DNA of 64,000 bases from Variovorax sp. UMC13 (GTDB lineage Bacteria; Pseudomonadota; Gammaproteobacteria; Burkholderiales; Burkholderiaceae_C): positions 1 to 64,000 of the forward strand of contig NZ_LZZW01000007.1 in assembly GCF_014170375.1 (NCBI RefSeq), written 5' to 3'. Shown piece after piece: positions 9,191 to 18,126 of the stretch. Numbering within the stretch: the stretch's first letter is position 1; every line of letters starts with the position of its first letter. Made by a program: the position numbers and the translations under genes. The notes under the pieces are model-generated. The model ran no database searches. It had not been told where the DNA came from and saw nothing but the letters and a program-made list of their open reading frames with translations.

Positions 9191-9290
9191 CTCCTTTTGG
9201 GAGAGGGCAGGGTGAGGGCGGCGGCGGTCGTTCGACAACGTGCTTCAGCGAGGGCTGCCAGCCCTCACCCCCACCCTCTCCCGGAGGGAG
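9191..9290. repeat. Palindromic intergenic repeat / bidirectional terminator
   Basis: Imperfect inverted repeat with 29-30-bp arms (9191-9219 and 9261-9290). The arms contain GGGAGAGGGCAGGGTGAGGG and its near-complement. It sits between convergent genes (second pirin and trhO), so it probably ends transcripts from both sides. Its composition looks like a dispersed REP-type element; copy number could not be checked. Confidence 0.65.
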
Positions 9291-9306
9291 AGGGAGTAAG
9301 ACAAGC

Positions 9307-10092
9307 TCAGCCCTTGAGCGCCAGGTCCGGGTCTTCCGCGGCCCGCGCGCTCGCCGCGTTGCCGGTCGCGCTCAGGTCGGGCGCCAGCGTGCGGCGGCCG
9401 TCGAAGACGAAGCAGTCGCCGCGGTAGTGCGCGCCGCCGATGGTTTCGAAGTATTTGAGGATGCCGCCCTCGAGCTGCAGCACGTTCTCCACGCCCTGTT
9501 CGCGCATCAGGATCGCGGCCTTCTCGCAGCGGATGCCGCCGGTGCAGAAGCTCACCACCGTCTTGCCCGCGAGCTCGTCGCGGTGGTCCAGCAGCGCCTG
9601 CGGGAACTCGGTGAATTTCTCGATCCGCCAGTCGATCGCGCCCTCGAAGGTGCCGTGGTCGACCTCGAAGGCGTTGCGCGTGTCGAGCAGCACCACGGGC
9701 TGCCCGGCGTCGTCGTGCCCCTGGTCGAGCCAGCGCTTGAGCGTCTCGGCCTCGACCCCCGGCGCGCGGCCCGCCGCCGGCTGGATCGCGGGATGGTCCA
9801 TGCGGATGATCTCGCGCTTGACCTTCACCAGCATGCGGCGGAAGGGCTGGGTATGGGACCAGCTCTCCTTGGTCTCGAGCGTGGCGAAGCGCGGGTCGGC
9901 GCGCAGTTCGGCGACGAAGCCGTGCACTTCCTCCGGCGCACCGGCCAGGAACAGGTTGATGCCCTCGGGCGCCAGCAGGATGGTGCCCATCAGCTGGCGG
10001 GCCTGCGCGCTGGCCAGCAGCACGGGTTTCAGGGCGAGGGGGTCTTCAATGGCGCTGAAGAGATAGGCGGCGATGTTGAGGATGGGAAGCAC
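9307..10092 (-). CDS. trhO: tRNA uridine-34 hydroxylase TrhO (rhodanese family)
   Basis: Forms 5-hydroxyuridine at position 34 of certain tRNAs. 261 residues from the GTG at 10092: an N-terminal UPF0176 domain (1-95, LNIAAYLF and [11 protein letters not shown]) and a rhodanese domain (about 120-225) with the active-site loop [12 protein letters not shown] (C183, C189). The frame extends to an ATG at 10152, but those 20 residues are Arg/Ala-rich, and a CTACAAT box lies 7 bp before the GTG, so GTG fits a near-leaderless transcript. Single gene, convergent with the pirin cassette. Confidence 0.9.
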   Translation of the reverse strand: MLPILNIAAYLFSAIEDPLALKPVLLASAQARQLMGTILLAPEGINLFLAGAPEEVHGFVAELRADPRFATLETKESWSHTQPFRRMLVKVKREIIRMDHPAIQPAAGRAPGVEAETLKRWLDQGHDDAGQPVVLLDTRNAFEVDHGTFEGAIDWRIEKFTEFPQALLDHRDELAGKTVVSFCTGGIRCEKAAILMREQGVENVLQLEGGILKYFETIGGAHYRGDCFVFDGRRTLAPDLSATGNAASARAAEDPDLALKG

Positions 10093-10099
10093 GGGCGGA

Positions 10100-10105
10100 A
10101 TTGTA
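10100..10105 (-). promoter_or_regulatory. TACAAT -10 box before trhO
   Basis: CTACAAT on the minus strand, ending 7 bp before the GTG start. This implies a leaderless or near-leaderless mRNA and supports the shorter trhO. Confidence 0.5.
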
Positions 10106-10226
10106 GAAGCGCCGGCTGCCCGGCCGCGGCGCCGCTTCTTGACCTGGCGCAAGGTGCGGCGTCTTCGGGCGATCTAGCATGGGCCTTTGCCCGTCCGGCC
10201 CCTGGCCTGCTACACACACACACCGC

Positions 10227-11288
10227 ATGAGCATCCGCCTCGCCATTCCCGCCGCCCTGCGCTTCGTCGAGAACCTGCTGCGCAAGCAGGGCGTGCCCGA
10301 GGACATCGCCCAGGCCGTGGCGCTGCACCTGGTCGAGTCCGACCGCGTGGGCTACGCCAGCCACGGCATCTCGATCCTGCCGGGCTACGCCAAGGCGCTG
10401 GCCGAGGGGCAGCTCGACGGCAGTGCGCGGCCCGAGCTGCTCAACGACAGCGGCAGCCTGCAGGCCTGGCACGGCCACCACGGCTTCGGCCAGTTCGTGG
10501 GCCGGGAGGTCATGGCCTCGGCCGTCGAGGCCGCACGCCGGCACGGCCACTGCATCGTCACGCTGCGCGACAGCCACCACCTGGGCCGCATGGGCCACTA
10601 CGGCGAGCAGGTGGCGGCCGCGGGCATGGTGCTGATGGCCTTCACCAACGTGACGCACCGGCCGCCGATGGTCGCGCCCTTCGGCGGCGCCGAGGCGCGC
10701 ATGACGACCAACCCCTTGTGCTTCGCGAGTCCGCTGCCCGATGGCCGGCCGCCGTTGATCGTCGACATGGCGACCAGCACCATCGCGCTCAACAAGGCGC
10801 GCGTGCTGGCCGACGAGGGCGAGCCGGCGCCGCCCGGCGCACTGATCGACGGGCAGGGCCGGCCCACCACCGACCCGGCCGCGATGTTCGCCGACCCGCC
10901 GGGCGCGCTGCTGCCCTTCGGCGGCCACAAGGGCTATGCGCTGGGCGTGGTGGCCGAGCTGCTGGCCGGCGTGCTGTCGGGCGGCGGCACGATCCAGCCC
11001 GCGCACCCGCGCCGCGGCCTGGCGACCAACAACCTGTTCGCGCTGGTGTTCGACCCGGCACGGGCGGGCGCGGCGGCCTGGCAGGCGCAGGAGACCGGCG
11101 CCTTCATCGACTACCTGCTGTCCTGCCCGCCGCAGCCGGGCCGGGGCGCGGAGGAGGGCGTGCAGTACCCGGGCGAGTACGAGGCGCGCCACCGCGCGTG
11201 CCATGCCACGCACATCGAACTGGGCGAGGCCGGCTGGAAGGCGCTGGCCGACCTTGCGGCGCGGCTGGGCGTGGACGGCGCGCCCTAA
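10227..11288 (+). CDS. Malate/L-lactate (Ldh family) dehydrogenase
   Basis: A 353-residue NAD(P)-dependent 2-hydroxyacid or imine dehydrogenase of the LDH2/MDH2 family (relatives include ureidoglycolate, malate and delta-piperideine-2-carboxylate reductases). Family marks: SDRVGYASHGISILPGY with H46, SHHLGRMGHYGE, TNPLCFASPLPDG and LPFGGHKGYALG. Cytoplasmic. The start at ATG 10227 follows an (AC)n tract; the in-frame ATG at 10179 lies too far upstream of conserved sequence. Stands alone between trhO (divergent) and dnaE. Substrate cannot be decided from the sequence. Confidence 0.85.
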   Translation: MSIRLAIPAALRFVENLLRKQGVPEDIAQAVALHLVESDRVGYASHGISILPGYAKALAEGQLDGSARPELLNDSGSLQAWHGHHGFGQFVGREVMASAVEAARRHGHCIVTLRDSHHLGRMGHYGEQVAAAGMVLMAFTNVTHRPPMVAPFGGAEARMTTNPLCFASPLPDGRPPLIVDMATSTIALNKARVLADEGEPAPPGALIDGQGRPTTDPAAMFADPPGALLPFGGHKGYALGVVAELLAGVLSGGGTIQPAHPRRGLATNNLFALVFDPARAGAAAWQAQETGAFIDYLLSCPPQPGRGAEEGVQYPGEYEARHRACHATHIELGEAGWKALADLAARLGVDGAP

Positions 11289-11333
11289 CATATTGCAACC
11301 CGGCCCGCGGCCGGCGCGGGCGGCCCGGCTTCC

Positions 11334-11339
11334 TACAAT
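11334..11339 (+). promoter_or_regulatory. TACAAT -10 box before dnaE
   Basis: CTACAAT ends 6 bp before the dnaE ATG with no ribosome-binding site between, again suggesting a leaderless start. Confidence 0.5.
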
Positions 11340-11345
11340 GGCGCG

Positions 11346-14300
11346 ATGTTTGTCCATCTGCGCCTGCACACCGAATTCTCCGTCGTCGACGGCACCAACC
11401 GCATCGACGAAGTCGTGGCCGCCGCCAAGGCCGACCGCCAGCCCGCGCTGGCCATCACCGACCTGAACAACCTGTTCGGCGGTGTCAAGTTCTACAAGGA
11501 AGCGCGCGGCGCCGGCATCAAGCCGGTGCTGGGCGCCGAAGTCTTCATCGAGGGCCTGGGCGCCGAGCCCGGCGCGCTGACCCGGATCATCCTGCTGGTG
11601 CAGAACACCGAGGGTTATCTCCACCTGTCCGAGCTGCTGGCGCGGGCCTGGACGCAGAACGTCGGTCGCGGGCAGTCGCAGGCCGCCTGCAAGCTGGCCT
11701 GGCTGGAGGAACTCAACGGCGGGCTGATCGCGCTCTCGGGCGCGCAGGCCGGGCCGCTGGGCGCGGCGCTGCTGCAGGGCCAGGCCGAGCGCGCGGGCGA
11801 ACTCGCGCTGCAGCTGGCCGGCCTGTTCCCGCACCGCTTCTACATCGAGCTCCAGCGCGCCGGCCGGCCCGAGGACGAGCCGCACGTGATCGCCGCGGTG
11901 CAGCTGGCCGCGCGGCTCAAGCTGCCGGTGGTCGCCACGCACCCGGTGCAGTTCGGCACCGCCGAGGACTACGAGGCGCACGAGGCGCGCGTCTGCATCT
12001 CCGAGGGCGAGATCCTGGGCAACCCGCGCCGCGTGCGCAAGTTCACCCGCGACCAGTACTTCAAGTCGGCCGCCGAGATGGAGGCGCTGTTCGCCGACGT
12101 GCCCAGCGCGATCGCCAACACGGTCGAGATCGCCAAGCGCTGCAACCTCACGCTGGTGCTGGGCAAGCCGCAGCTGCCCGACTTCCCGACGCCCTTCGTC
12201 TCCGAAGGCGTGCGCATGCCGATCGACGACTTCTTCCGCCAGGAGTCCTTCGAGGGCCTGGAGGTGCGGCTCAAGCACCTCTATCCCGATGCGGCCAAAC
12301 GCGACGCCGAGCGGCCGCGCTACGTCGAGCGGCTGGAGTTCGAGATCAACACGATCCTGAAGATGGGCTTCCCCGGCTACTTCCTGATCGTGGGCGACTT
12401 CATCCAGTGGGCCAAGGCCAACGGCTGCCCGGTGGGACCGGGCCGGGGCTCGGGCGCCGGCTCGCTGGTGGCCTATGCGCTCAAGATCACCGACCTCGAC
12501 CCGCTCGAGTACGCGCTGCTGTTCGAACGTTTCCTGAACCCCGAACGCGTCTCGATGCCCGACTTCGACATCGACTTCTGCCAGGGCAACCGCGACCGGG
12601 TGATCGACTACGTGAAGGACAAGTACGGCCGCAACGCCGTGAGCCAGATCGCCACCTTCGGCACCATGGCCGCGCGCGCCGCGATCCGCGACGTGGGCCG
12701 GGTGCTCGACATGAGCTACATGTTCTGCGACGGCGTGAGCAAGCTGATCCCGAACAAGCCCGGCATGTCGGTCACGCTGCAGTACCCGCCCGAGAAGAAG
12801 ATCGAGGGCGACAAGAACAACTACGCCATCGAGATGGAGCCCCAGCTCAAGGAGCGCATCGAGAAGGAAGAGGAAGTCCGGATGCTGGTCGAGCTCGCGC
12901 AGAAGCTCGAGGGCATGACCCGCAACATCGGCATGCACGCAGGCGGCGTGCTGATCGCGCCCGGCAAGCTCACCGACTTCTGCCCGCTCTACCAGCAGCC
13001 GGGCAGCGAGTCGGCCGTGAGCCAGTACGACAAGGACGACGTGGAGGCCGTGGGCCTGGTCAAGTTCGACTTTTTGGGCCTGGCCACGCTGACCATCCTG
13101 GAGATCGCGCGCGAGTTCATCGTCAAGCGCCACAAGGGCCGCGAGAACTTCAACTACGAGGACATCAAGCTCGACGACGCCGCCACCTACCGGCTGTTCT
13201 CCGACGGCAAGACCGAGGCGGTGTTCCAGTTCGAATCGCGCGGCATGCAGGGCATGCTCAAGGACGCGCGGCCGACCCGGCTGGAAGACCTGATCGCGCT
13301 CAACGCGCTGTACCGCCCGGGCCCGATGGACCTGATCCCCAGCTTCGTGGCGCGCAAGCACGGCCGCGAGACGGTGGAGTACCCGCACCCGGCCGTGGCC
13401 CAGATGCTCTCCGAGACCTACGGGATCATGGTCTACCAGGAGCAGGTGATGCAGACCGCGCAGATCCTGGGTGGCTACTCGCTCGGCGGCGCCGACCTGC
13501 TGCGCCGCGCGATGGGCAAGAAGAAGCTCGAGGAGATGGCCGAGCACCGCGAGAAATTCCGCGCGGGCGCGCTCGCCACCCACGGCATCCCGCAGGACAA
13601 GGCCGACGAGATCTTCGACTTGATGGAGAAGTTCGCGGGCTACGGCTTCAACAAGTCGCACGCGGCCGCCTACTCGCTGCTGGCCTACCACACGGGCTGG
13701 CTCAAGGTCCACTACACGGCCGAGTTCTACTGCGCCAACATGACCGTGGAAATGGACGACACGGACAAGCTCAAGCTGCTGTTCGAGGACGCCACCAAGA
13801 ACTTCGGCATGAGCTTCGAGCCGCCGGACGTGAACCGCGGCAACTACCGCTTCGAGCCCGTGACCGACAAGGTGATCCGCTACGGGCTGGGTGCCGTCAA
13901 GGGCACGGGCCAGCTGGCGGTCGAGGCCGTGGTGCGGGCGCGGGAAGAGGGCGGGCCGTTCAAGAGCCTCTACGACTTCTGCGTGCGCATCGACCGCCAG
14001 CGCATCAACAAGCGCACGGTCGAGGCGCTGATCAAGGCCGGCGCCTTCGACGCGATCCAGCAGAACCGCGCGTCGCTGCTGGCCTCGCTCGACCGGGCCT
14101 TCGAATTCGCCGCGGCCACGGCCGCCAACGCCTCGCAGGTCGACATCTTCGGCGACTGCGAGCACGGCTCGGCCTCGCAGGAGCCCGAGCTGGTCGACGC
14201 CACGCCCTGGGGCGTGAAGGAGCGGCTGACCTACGAGAAGACCGCCGTCGGCTTCTACCTGTCGGGCCACCTGTTCGACGAGGTGGCGCACGAGGTGCGG

Positions 14301-14864
14301 CGCTTCTGCAAGCGCCAGATCGACGACCTGCTCGACGGCCGCGAGCCGCAGGTGATCGCCGGCATCGTGAGCGACATGCGGGTGATCAACGGCCAGCGCG
14401 GCCGGCTGGCCATCTTCAAGCTCGACGACAAGTCGGGCGCGATCGACGCCACCGCCGACGAGGCGGTGATGAACGCCAACCGCAACACGCTCAAGGACGA
14501 CGAGCTGGTCATCGTCAGCGGGCGCTTGCAGCCCGGGCGCAACGGCTTCGAGGCCCGCTTCCAGGTGCAGCAGGTCTGGGACCTGGCGGCGGCGCGCTGC
14601 CGCTTCGGCCGCTACCTGCGCGTGGCGGTCAACGGCAAGGCGCCGGACATCGCGCAGCTGGTGAAGGACTTCCCGCCGCGCATCGAGATGAGCGAGGTGG
14701 GCGAGCTGCGCCAGGGGCTGCCGGTGCGGCTCACGATGGCGCGCGGCGGCGCCAAGGTCGAGCTCGAACTGGGCGAGCGCGCCAAGTTCTTCCCCAACGA
14801 CGCAGCGCTCGCGAGCTGGACCGCGCAGGCCGAGGCCGGGAAGGCCGTGATCGTCTACGACTGA
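11346..14864 (+). CDS. dnaE: DNA polymerase III alpha subunit DnaE
   Basis: Catalytic subunit of the replicative polymerase, 1172 residues, the usual DnaE1 length. N-terminal PHP domain (HLRLHTEFSVVDGTNRID through ALAITDLNNLFG), palm/fingers with the catalytic acids D406 and D408 in MPDFDIDF and D575 in VKFDFLGL, then an HhH region with IMVYQEQVMQTAQILGGYSL and a clamp-binding pentapeptide QVDIF at 931-935 (QADMF in E. coli). OB and C-terminal domains follow from about 990. All key residues are intact. Single gene with a TACAAT box just upstream. Confidence 0.98.
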   Translation: MFVHLRLHTEFSVVDGTNRIDEVVAAAKADRQPALAITDLNNLFGGVKFYKEARGAGIKPVLGAEVFIEGLGAEPGALTRIILLVQNTEGYLHLSELLARAWTQNVGRGQSQAACKLAWLEELNGGLIALSGAQAGPLGAALLQGQAERAGELALQLAGLFPHRFYIELQRAGRPEDEPHVIAAVQLAARLKLPVVATHPVQFGTAEDYEAHEARVCISEGEILGNPRRVRKFTRDQYFKSAAEMEALFADVPSAIANTVEIAKRCNLTLVLGKPQLPDFPTPFVSEGVRMPIDDFFRQESFEGLEVRLKHLYPDAAKRDAERPRYVERLEFEINTILKMGFPGYFLIVGDFIQWAKANGCPVGPGRGSGAGSLVAYALKITDLDPLEYALLFERFLNPERVSMPDFDIDFCQGNRDRVIDYVKDKYGRNAVSQIATFGTMAARAAIRDVGRVLDMSYMFCDGVSKLIPNKPGMSVTLQYPPEKKIEGDKNNYAIEMEPQLKERIEKEEEVRMLVELAQKLEGMTRNIGMHAGGVLIAPGKLTDFCPLYQQPGSESAVSQYDKDDVEAVGLVKFDFLGLATLTILEIAREFIVKRHKGRENFNYEDIKLDDAATYRLFSDGKTEAVFQFESRGMQGMLKDARPTRLEDLIALNALYRPGPMDLIPSFVARKHGRETVEYPHPAVAQMLSETYGIMVYQEQVMQTAQILGGYSLGGADLLRRAMGKKKLEEMAEHREKFRAGALATHGIPQDKADEIFDLMEKFAGYGFNKSHAAAYSLLAYHTGWLKVHYTAEFYCANMTVEMDDTDKLKLLFEDATKNFGMSFEPPDVNRGNYRFEPVTDKVIRYGLGAVKGTGQLAVEAVVRAREEGGPFKSLYDFCVRIDRQRINKRTVEALIKAGAFDAIQQNRASLLASLDRAFEFAAATAANASQVDIFGDCEHGSASQEPELVDATPWGVKERLTYEKTAVGFYLSGHLFDEVAHEVRRFCKRQIDDLLDGREPQVIAGIVSDMRVINGQRGRLAIFKLDDKSGAIDATADEAVMNANRNTLKDDELVIVSGRLQPGRNGFEARFQVQQVWDLAAARCRFGRYLRVAVNGKAPDIAQLVKDFPPRIEMSEVGELRQGLPVRLTMARGGAKVELELGERAKFFPNDAALASWTAQAEAGKAVIVYD

Positions 14865-14886
14865 GACGCGGGTGTGCCGAAATAAC

Positions 14887-14915
14887 TTGTTGCAGTTAGT
14901 AAAAAGGACTACATT
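14887..14915 (+). promoter_or_regulatory. Predicted sigma-70 promoter (TTGTTG-17-TACATT)
   Basis: TTGTTG at 14887-14892 and TACATT at 14910-14915 with a 17-bp spacer, in an unusually AT-rich patch after dnaE. It would drive the cupin-like gene at 14983 with a leader of about 60 nt. Confidence 0.55.
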
Positions 14916-14982
14916 CCAGCCCGCGCCATCCGGCGCAGCCGCGCGGCGCCATGCCCGCGGCAAGAGAGAACTGGAGTGGGCG

Positions 14983-15843
14983 ATGCAGTGTTTCGAGGAC
15001 GGTGCGGCGTTCGAGCATTTCGACCGCGAGGCCTTCAAGTTCCAGCACAAGCTCATGGGCCATCCGGCGCTGAGCCTGGAGAACCTGGCGCGCGTGATCC
15101 CGGCCCTGCCGCCCAAGCGCGTGATGTACTCGATGGGTCGGCTCAAGGAAGGCGACGACTTCGAAGGCACCTTCAGCCGCAAGCCGGCCGAGCGCAGCAT
15201 CGAGGAGACCATCGAGAACATCCGGGTCAGCGATTCCTACGTGATGGTCAGCGGACCGGAGATCGATCCGTCCTTCGCGTCGCTGCACCGCGAGCTGATC
15301 GGCGACGTCGAGAGCCTGATGCGCCGCCACGGCGTGGGCACCGAGGCGGTCGACCCGCAGCTCTACCTGTTCATCGCCTCGCCCAACAGCGTCACGCCCT
15401 TCCACATCGACCGCTATTCGACCTTCCTGATGCAGTTCCGCGGCAGCAAGGAGGTGACCGTGTTCCCGCAGTGGGACGAGCGGGTCGTGACCGCGGTGCA
15501 GCGCGAGGCCTACGTGTCCTATGCCAACACGCGGCTCCACTGGTCGAAGGAGACCGACGCGCTCGGCACCTGCTTCGCCTTCCAGCCGGGCGAGGCCATC
15601 CACATCCCCTTCGTCGCGGGCCACCACGTGCGCAACGGGCCCGACGACGTATCGATCTCGATGTCGATCATCTTCAACACGCGCCAGTCGATGGCCTGGC
15701 GCCGCGCGCTCAACTTCAACCACGCCTCGCGCCGCGTGCTGGGCCGCTTCGGCATGGCGCCCGCGCCCATCGGCGCTCAGGCCTGGCGCGACAGCGCCAA
15801 GTCGGGCCTTTGGCAGGCTGCCAGCCGCCTCCGCGGGCGTTGA
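14983..15843 (+). CDS. Cupin-like/JmjC-type protein
   Basis: A 286-residue cytoplasmic protein with a cupin_8/JmjC-like barrel in its second half. Probable Fe(II) ligands are H141 and D143 in TPFHIDRYSTF, with a distal His near 207-215 in IHIPFVAGHHVRNG. The N-terminal half (AFKFQHKLMGHPALSLENL) contains no motif I recognise. Members are predicted 2-oxoglutarate/Fe(II) oxygenases acting on proteins or small molecules. The ATG at 14983 has GGAG 7 bp upstream; a GTG-initiated extension to 14872 would cover the predicted promoter. No operon partner. Confidence 0.7.
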   Translation: MQCFEDGAAFEHFDREAFKFQHKLMGHPALSLENLARVIPALPPKRVMYSMGRLKEGDDFEGTFSRKPAERSIEETIENIRVSDSYVMVSGPEIDPSFASLHRELIGDVESLMRRHGVGTEAVDPQLYLFIASPNSVTPFHIDRYSTFLMQFRGSKEVTVFPQWDERVVTAVQREAYVSYANTRLHWSKETDALGTCFAFQPGEAIHIPFVAGHHVRNGPDDVSISMSIIFNTRQSMAWRRALNFNHASRRVLGRFGMAPAPIGAQAWRDSAKSGLWQAASRLRGR

Positions 15844-15880
15844 GCAACCCGGGCCGCAGTGTTGTCTTTGGTGTTACGGG

Positions 15881-15899
15881 TACGAAGCTTTTCTTCGTA
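15881..15899. other. Perfect hairpin TACGAAG/CTTCGTA
   Basis: TACGAAG, loop CTTTT, CTTCGTA. It lies 38 bp after the cupin-like gene, without a following T tract, so it is either a weak terminator or an operator for the small gene at 16052. A second GC hairpin, CGCCCCGGCGGGGCG, follows within 30 bp. Confidence 0.4.
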
Positions 15900-16051
15900 A
15901 CGTGACGGGTACATCGCCCCGGCGGGGCGCCGTCGAGTCATGGCAATGACTTACCTGGGCCCTACAGTGCCTTCTGTCCGCAGCAGGCCGTGGCACGCAC
16001 TTTGCATTCTTTGTCTCCGAGCTGTGATTCCCAAACAGCAGGAGCCGAGAC

Positions 16052-16213
16052 ATGGACAGCAGATTCGAACAGTGGACCGCCATGACCGACGAGTACGCCC
16101 AACTGCTGCTGGCCATCGCCAACGGCGAAGCCGGTGCGTGGACGCGGCTTCGACAACTGTCCGAGGACATCCGCGCCCTCGACTTGGTGGAGACGGCCGA
16201 GCTCGAGGCCTGA
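16052..16213 (+). CDS. Small hypothetical protein, 53 residues
   Basis: Open frame from ATG 16052 to TGA 16211-16213, with AGGAG at 16040-16044 and a 7-nt spacer, an almost ideal start. The product begins MDSRFEQWTAMTDEYAQLLL and is acidic and amphipathic, probably helical (LLLAIANGEAGAWTRLRQLSED). No signal peptide or TM. Codon use matches its neighbours. Function not recognised; it sits alone between two hairpins and the convergent yebC-family gene. Confidence 0.65.
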   Translation: MDSRFEQWTAMTDEYAQLLLAIANGEAGAWTRLRQLSEDIRALDLVETAELEA

Positions 16214-16232
16214 GCCTCGCGCGGCCGGCCGC

Positions 16233-16946
16233 TCAGCCGGCGAGCCCGACGTACACGTTCTGCACGTCGTCGTTGGCGTCGATGGCCGCCAGGAAGACTT
16301 CGACTTCCTCCAGGTCCGCCGCGCTCAGGCTGGCCGGATCGACCGGGTTCTTGGGCTTGTAGCCCAGCTTGGCCGACAGCACGGTGAAGCCCTGTGCGGG
16401 CAGCGCGCGGCTCACCAGGTCGAGGTCGGCCGGGGCCGTGAGGAACAGCGTTGCGCCTTCCTCATGGCCGGGCTCGAAATCCTGGGCGCCGGCTTCGATG
16501 GCCGCGAGTTCGGGATCGGCACCCGCGGTGGCCGGCTCGGCCTCGATCATGCCGAGGTGGTCGAAATCCCAGGCCACCGAGCCCGAGGTGCCCAACTGGC
16601 CCTTGCGGAACAGCACCCGCATCTCGGGCGCGGTGCGGTTCACGTTGTCGGTCAGGCATTCGACCATCACCGGCACCCGGTGCGGCGCGAAGCCTTCATA
16701 GATCACATGCTCGAAATGCACCGCCTCGCCGGTCAGGCCCGCGCCCTTCTTGATCGCGCGGTCGAGCGTTTCCTTGGGCATCGAGACCTTGCGCGCCTGC
16801 TCGACCACCAGCCGCAGCCGGGCGTTGGAGGCCGGGTCGGCGCCGCTGCGTGCCGCGATCATGATGTCCTTGGCCAGTTTTCCGAACATCCGGCCCTTGG
16901 CATTGGCGGCCAGGTCCTTGTGCTTTGCTTTCCACTGTGCGCCCAT
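16233..16946 (-). CDS. YebC/PmpR-family probable transcriptional regulator
   Basis: A 237-residue YebC-family protein (typical 235-250), cytoplasmic. The start [18 protein letters not shown] is diagnostic of the YeeN-like branch, followed by [22 protein letters not shown]. YebC-family proteins have been described both as DNA-binding regulators and as ribosome-associated factors that help difficult peptide sequences, so the role is unsettled. The ATG at 16946 has AGGAG 7 bp upstream. Follows the TauE gene by 73 bp on the same strand. Confidence 0.93.
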   Translation of the reverse strand: MGAQWKAKHKDLAANAKGRMFGKLAKDIMIAARSGADPASNARLRLVVEQARKVSMPKETLDRAIKKGAGLTGEAVHFEHVIYEGFAPHRVPVMVECLTDNVNRTAPEMRVLFRKGQLGTSGSVAWDFDHLGMIEAEPATAGADPELAAIEAGAQDFEPGHEEGATLFLTAPADLDLVSRALPAQGFTVLSAKLGYKPKNPVDPASLSAADLEEVEVFLAAIDANDDVQNVYVGLAG

Positions 16947-17019
16947 GGCTTGCTCCTAGTTGGGCGGACGGTCCGGGCCGCCCGCAGGAATGAATGATTT
17001 TGCGCGCCGGATCGGTGGC

Positions 17020-17835
17020 TCAGCCGCCGAGACCCTTCCAGAGCATGTACGCGGCCAGCAGGTACAGCACGCTGGCGAACACCCGCTTGAGCTTCTTCAC
17101 CGGCAGGCTGTGCGCTGCCCGGGCGCCCAGCGGGGCGGTGAACACGCTGCAGGCCGCGATCACGACCAGCGCCGGCAGCCAGATGTAGCCGAAGGCGCCG
17201 GCGGGCAGGCCCTGCACCGAGGTACCGCTGAGGACGTAGCCCACCACGTTGGCCACGGCGATCGGGAAGCCCAGCGCCGCGCTGGTGGCGACGGCGTTGT
17301 GGATCGCGACGTTGCACCAGGTCATGAACGGGACGCTGATGAAGCCGCCGCCCGCGCCGACCAGGCCCGAGATGAAGCCGATCACGCCGCCCGCGGCGAA
17401 CTGGCCGCCGGTGCCGGGCATCTGGCGCGTGGGGGTCGGCTTCTTGTCGAGGAACATCTGCGTGGCGGAGAAGCCCACGAACAGCGCGAAGAAGATCGCC
17501 AGCGCCGTGCCCTTGAGCAGCGCGAACACGCCCAGGCTGCCCACCAGGCTGCCGACCACGATGCCAGGCGACAGCCGCTTGACGATGTCCCAGCGCACCG
17601 CGCCGCGCTTGTGGTGCGCGCGCACGCTCGAGACCGAGGTGAAGACGATGGTGGCCATCGAGGTCGCGATCGCCATCTTCACCGCCAGGTCGGGCGACAC
17701 GCCGCGCTGGCCGAGGATGATGGTGATGAAGGGCACCATCACCATGCCGCCGCCGATGCCCAGCAGCCCGGCGAGGAAGCCGCTGCCGATGCCCAGCAGG
17801 GCGAGTTCCACGATCAACAGCGGTTCGAGCGGCAT
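17020..17835 (-). CDS. TauE/SafE family sulfite/anion exporter
   Basis: A 271-residue inner-membrane protein with about eight hydrophobic helices. The family signature GFLAGLLGIGGGMVMVPF lies near the N-terminus and the repeat signature GFISGLVGAGGGFISVPF in the second half. Members export sulfite, sulfoacetate or related anions; the substrate here is unknown. The ATG lies only 15 bp after the 6S RNA terminator, which leaves no room for a normal promoter, so expression may depend on read-through from the zapA-6S unit. Confidence 0.88.
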   Translation of the reverse strand: MPLEPLLIVELALLGIGSGFLAGLLGIGGGMVMVPFITIILGQRGVSPDLAVKMAIATSMATIVFTSVSSVRAHHKRGAVRWDIVKRLSPGIVVGSLVGSLGVFALLKGTALAIFFALFVGFSATQMFLDKKPTPTRQMPGTGGQFAAGGVIGFISGLVGAGGGFISVPFMTWCNVAIHNAVATSAALGFPIAVANVVGYVLSGTSVQGLPAGAFGYIWLPALVVIAACSVFTAPLGARAAHSLPVKKLKRVFASVLYLLAAYMLWKGLGG

Positions 17836-17849
17836 GGGCGGTGCGGGGC

Positions 17850-17883
17850 GGAAAAGACGACGGCCCCGATCAAGGGGCCGTCG
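17850..17883 (-). terminator. Rho-independent terminator of 6S RNA
   Basis: Perfect 10-bp stem CGACGGCCCC/GGGGCCGTCG with a 6-nt loop, followed on the minus strand by TCTTTTCC. It lies directly after the 6S RNA 3' end. Confidence 0.88.
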
Positions 17884-17894
17884 CCAGGAAAAAA

Positions 17895-18074
17895 GGTGTC
17901 TGCAGTGGGGTGCGCCGGACCCGCATCCTGAACCAGGGTTCAGGTGGGCGAGGGCAGCAGGACTTCGGGTTCATCTGACGCGAGATGATCACGCCCGTCC
18001 AGCGATGTACCAAGCCCGGCTCCGGAGAGCATTGGAACAAGGAAATATTAAGCCCGACGCGCACTGCAGACAGG
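17895..18074 (-). ncRNA. ssrS: 6S RNA (ssrS)
   Basis: About 180 nt between zapA and a strong terminator, the conserved position of ssrS. The ends pair perfectly: TGTCTGCAGTG (plus-strand 18062-18072, complemented) with CACTGCAGACA (17897-17907), forming the closing stem. The 3' half contains CCTGAACCCTGGTTCAGG, matching the conserved CCUUGAACC...GGUUCAAGG element of 6S RNA. The central region would form the open-promoter-like bulge that binds the sigma-70 holoenzyme. A TAAAAT box just upstream could be its -10. The ends are predicted to within a few nt. Confidence 0.87.
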
Positions 18075-18100
18075 CGTGATTTTACGCCTGCATCGACCCC

Positions 18101-18125
18101 GCCCGCGTGACCGCGCGGGCTTTTT
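18101..18125 (+). terminator. Hairpin with T5 tract, plus-strand terminator
   Basis: GCCCGCG, 6-nt loop, CGCGGGC, TTTTT. The T tract is on the plus strand, so it would stop transcription running antisense into zapA; no plus-strand gene feeds it. On the minus strand it forms a hairpin just after the zapA stop, without a T tail. Confidence 0.55.
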
Positions 18126-18126
18126 G

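Noticed and set aside
10187..14899. 1570-codon plus-strand open frame overlapping the dehydrogenase and dnaE
   Set aside because: Out-of-frame shadow of two real genes with Arg/Ala-rich content.
10029..15221. 1730-codon minus-strand open frame over the dehydrogenase and dnaE
   Set aside because: Shadow of well-recognised plus-strand genes; low-complexity product.
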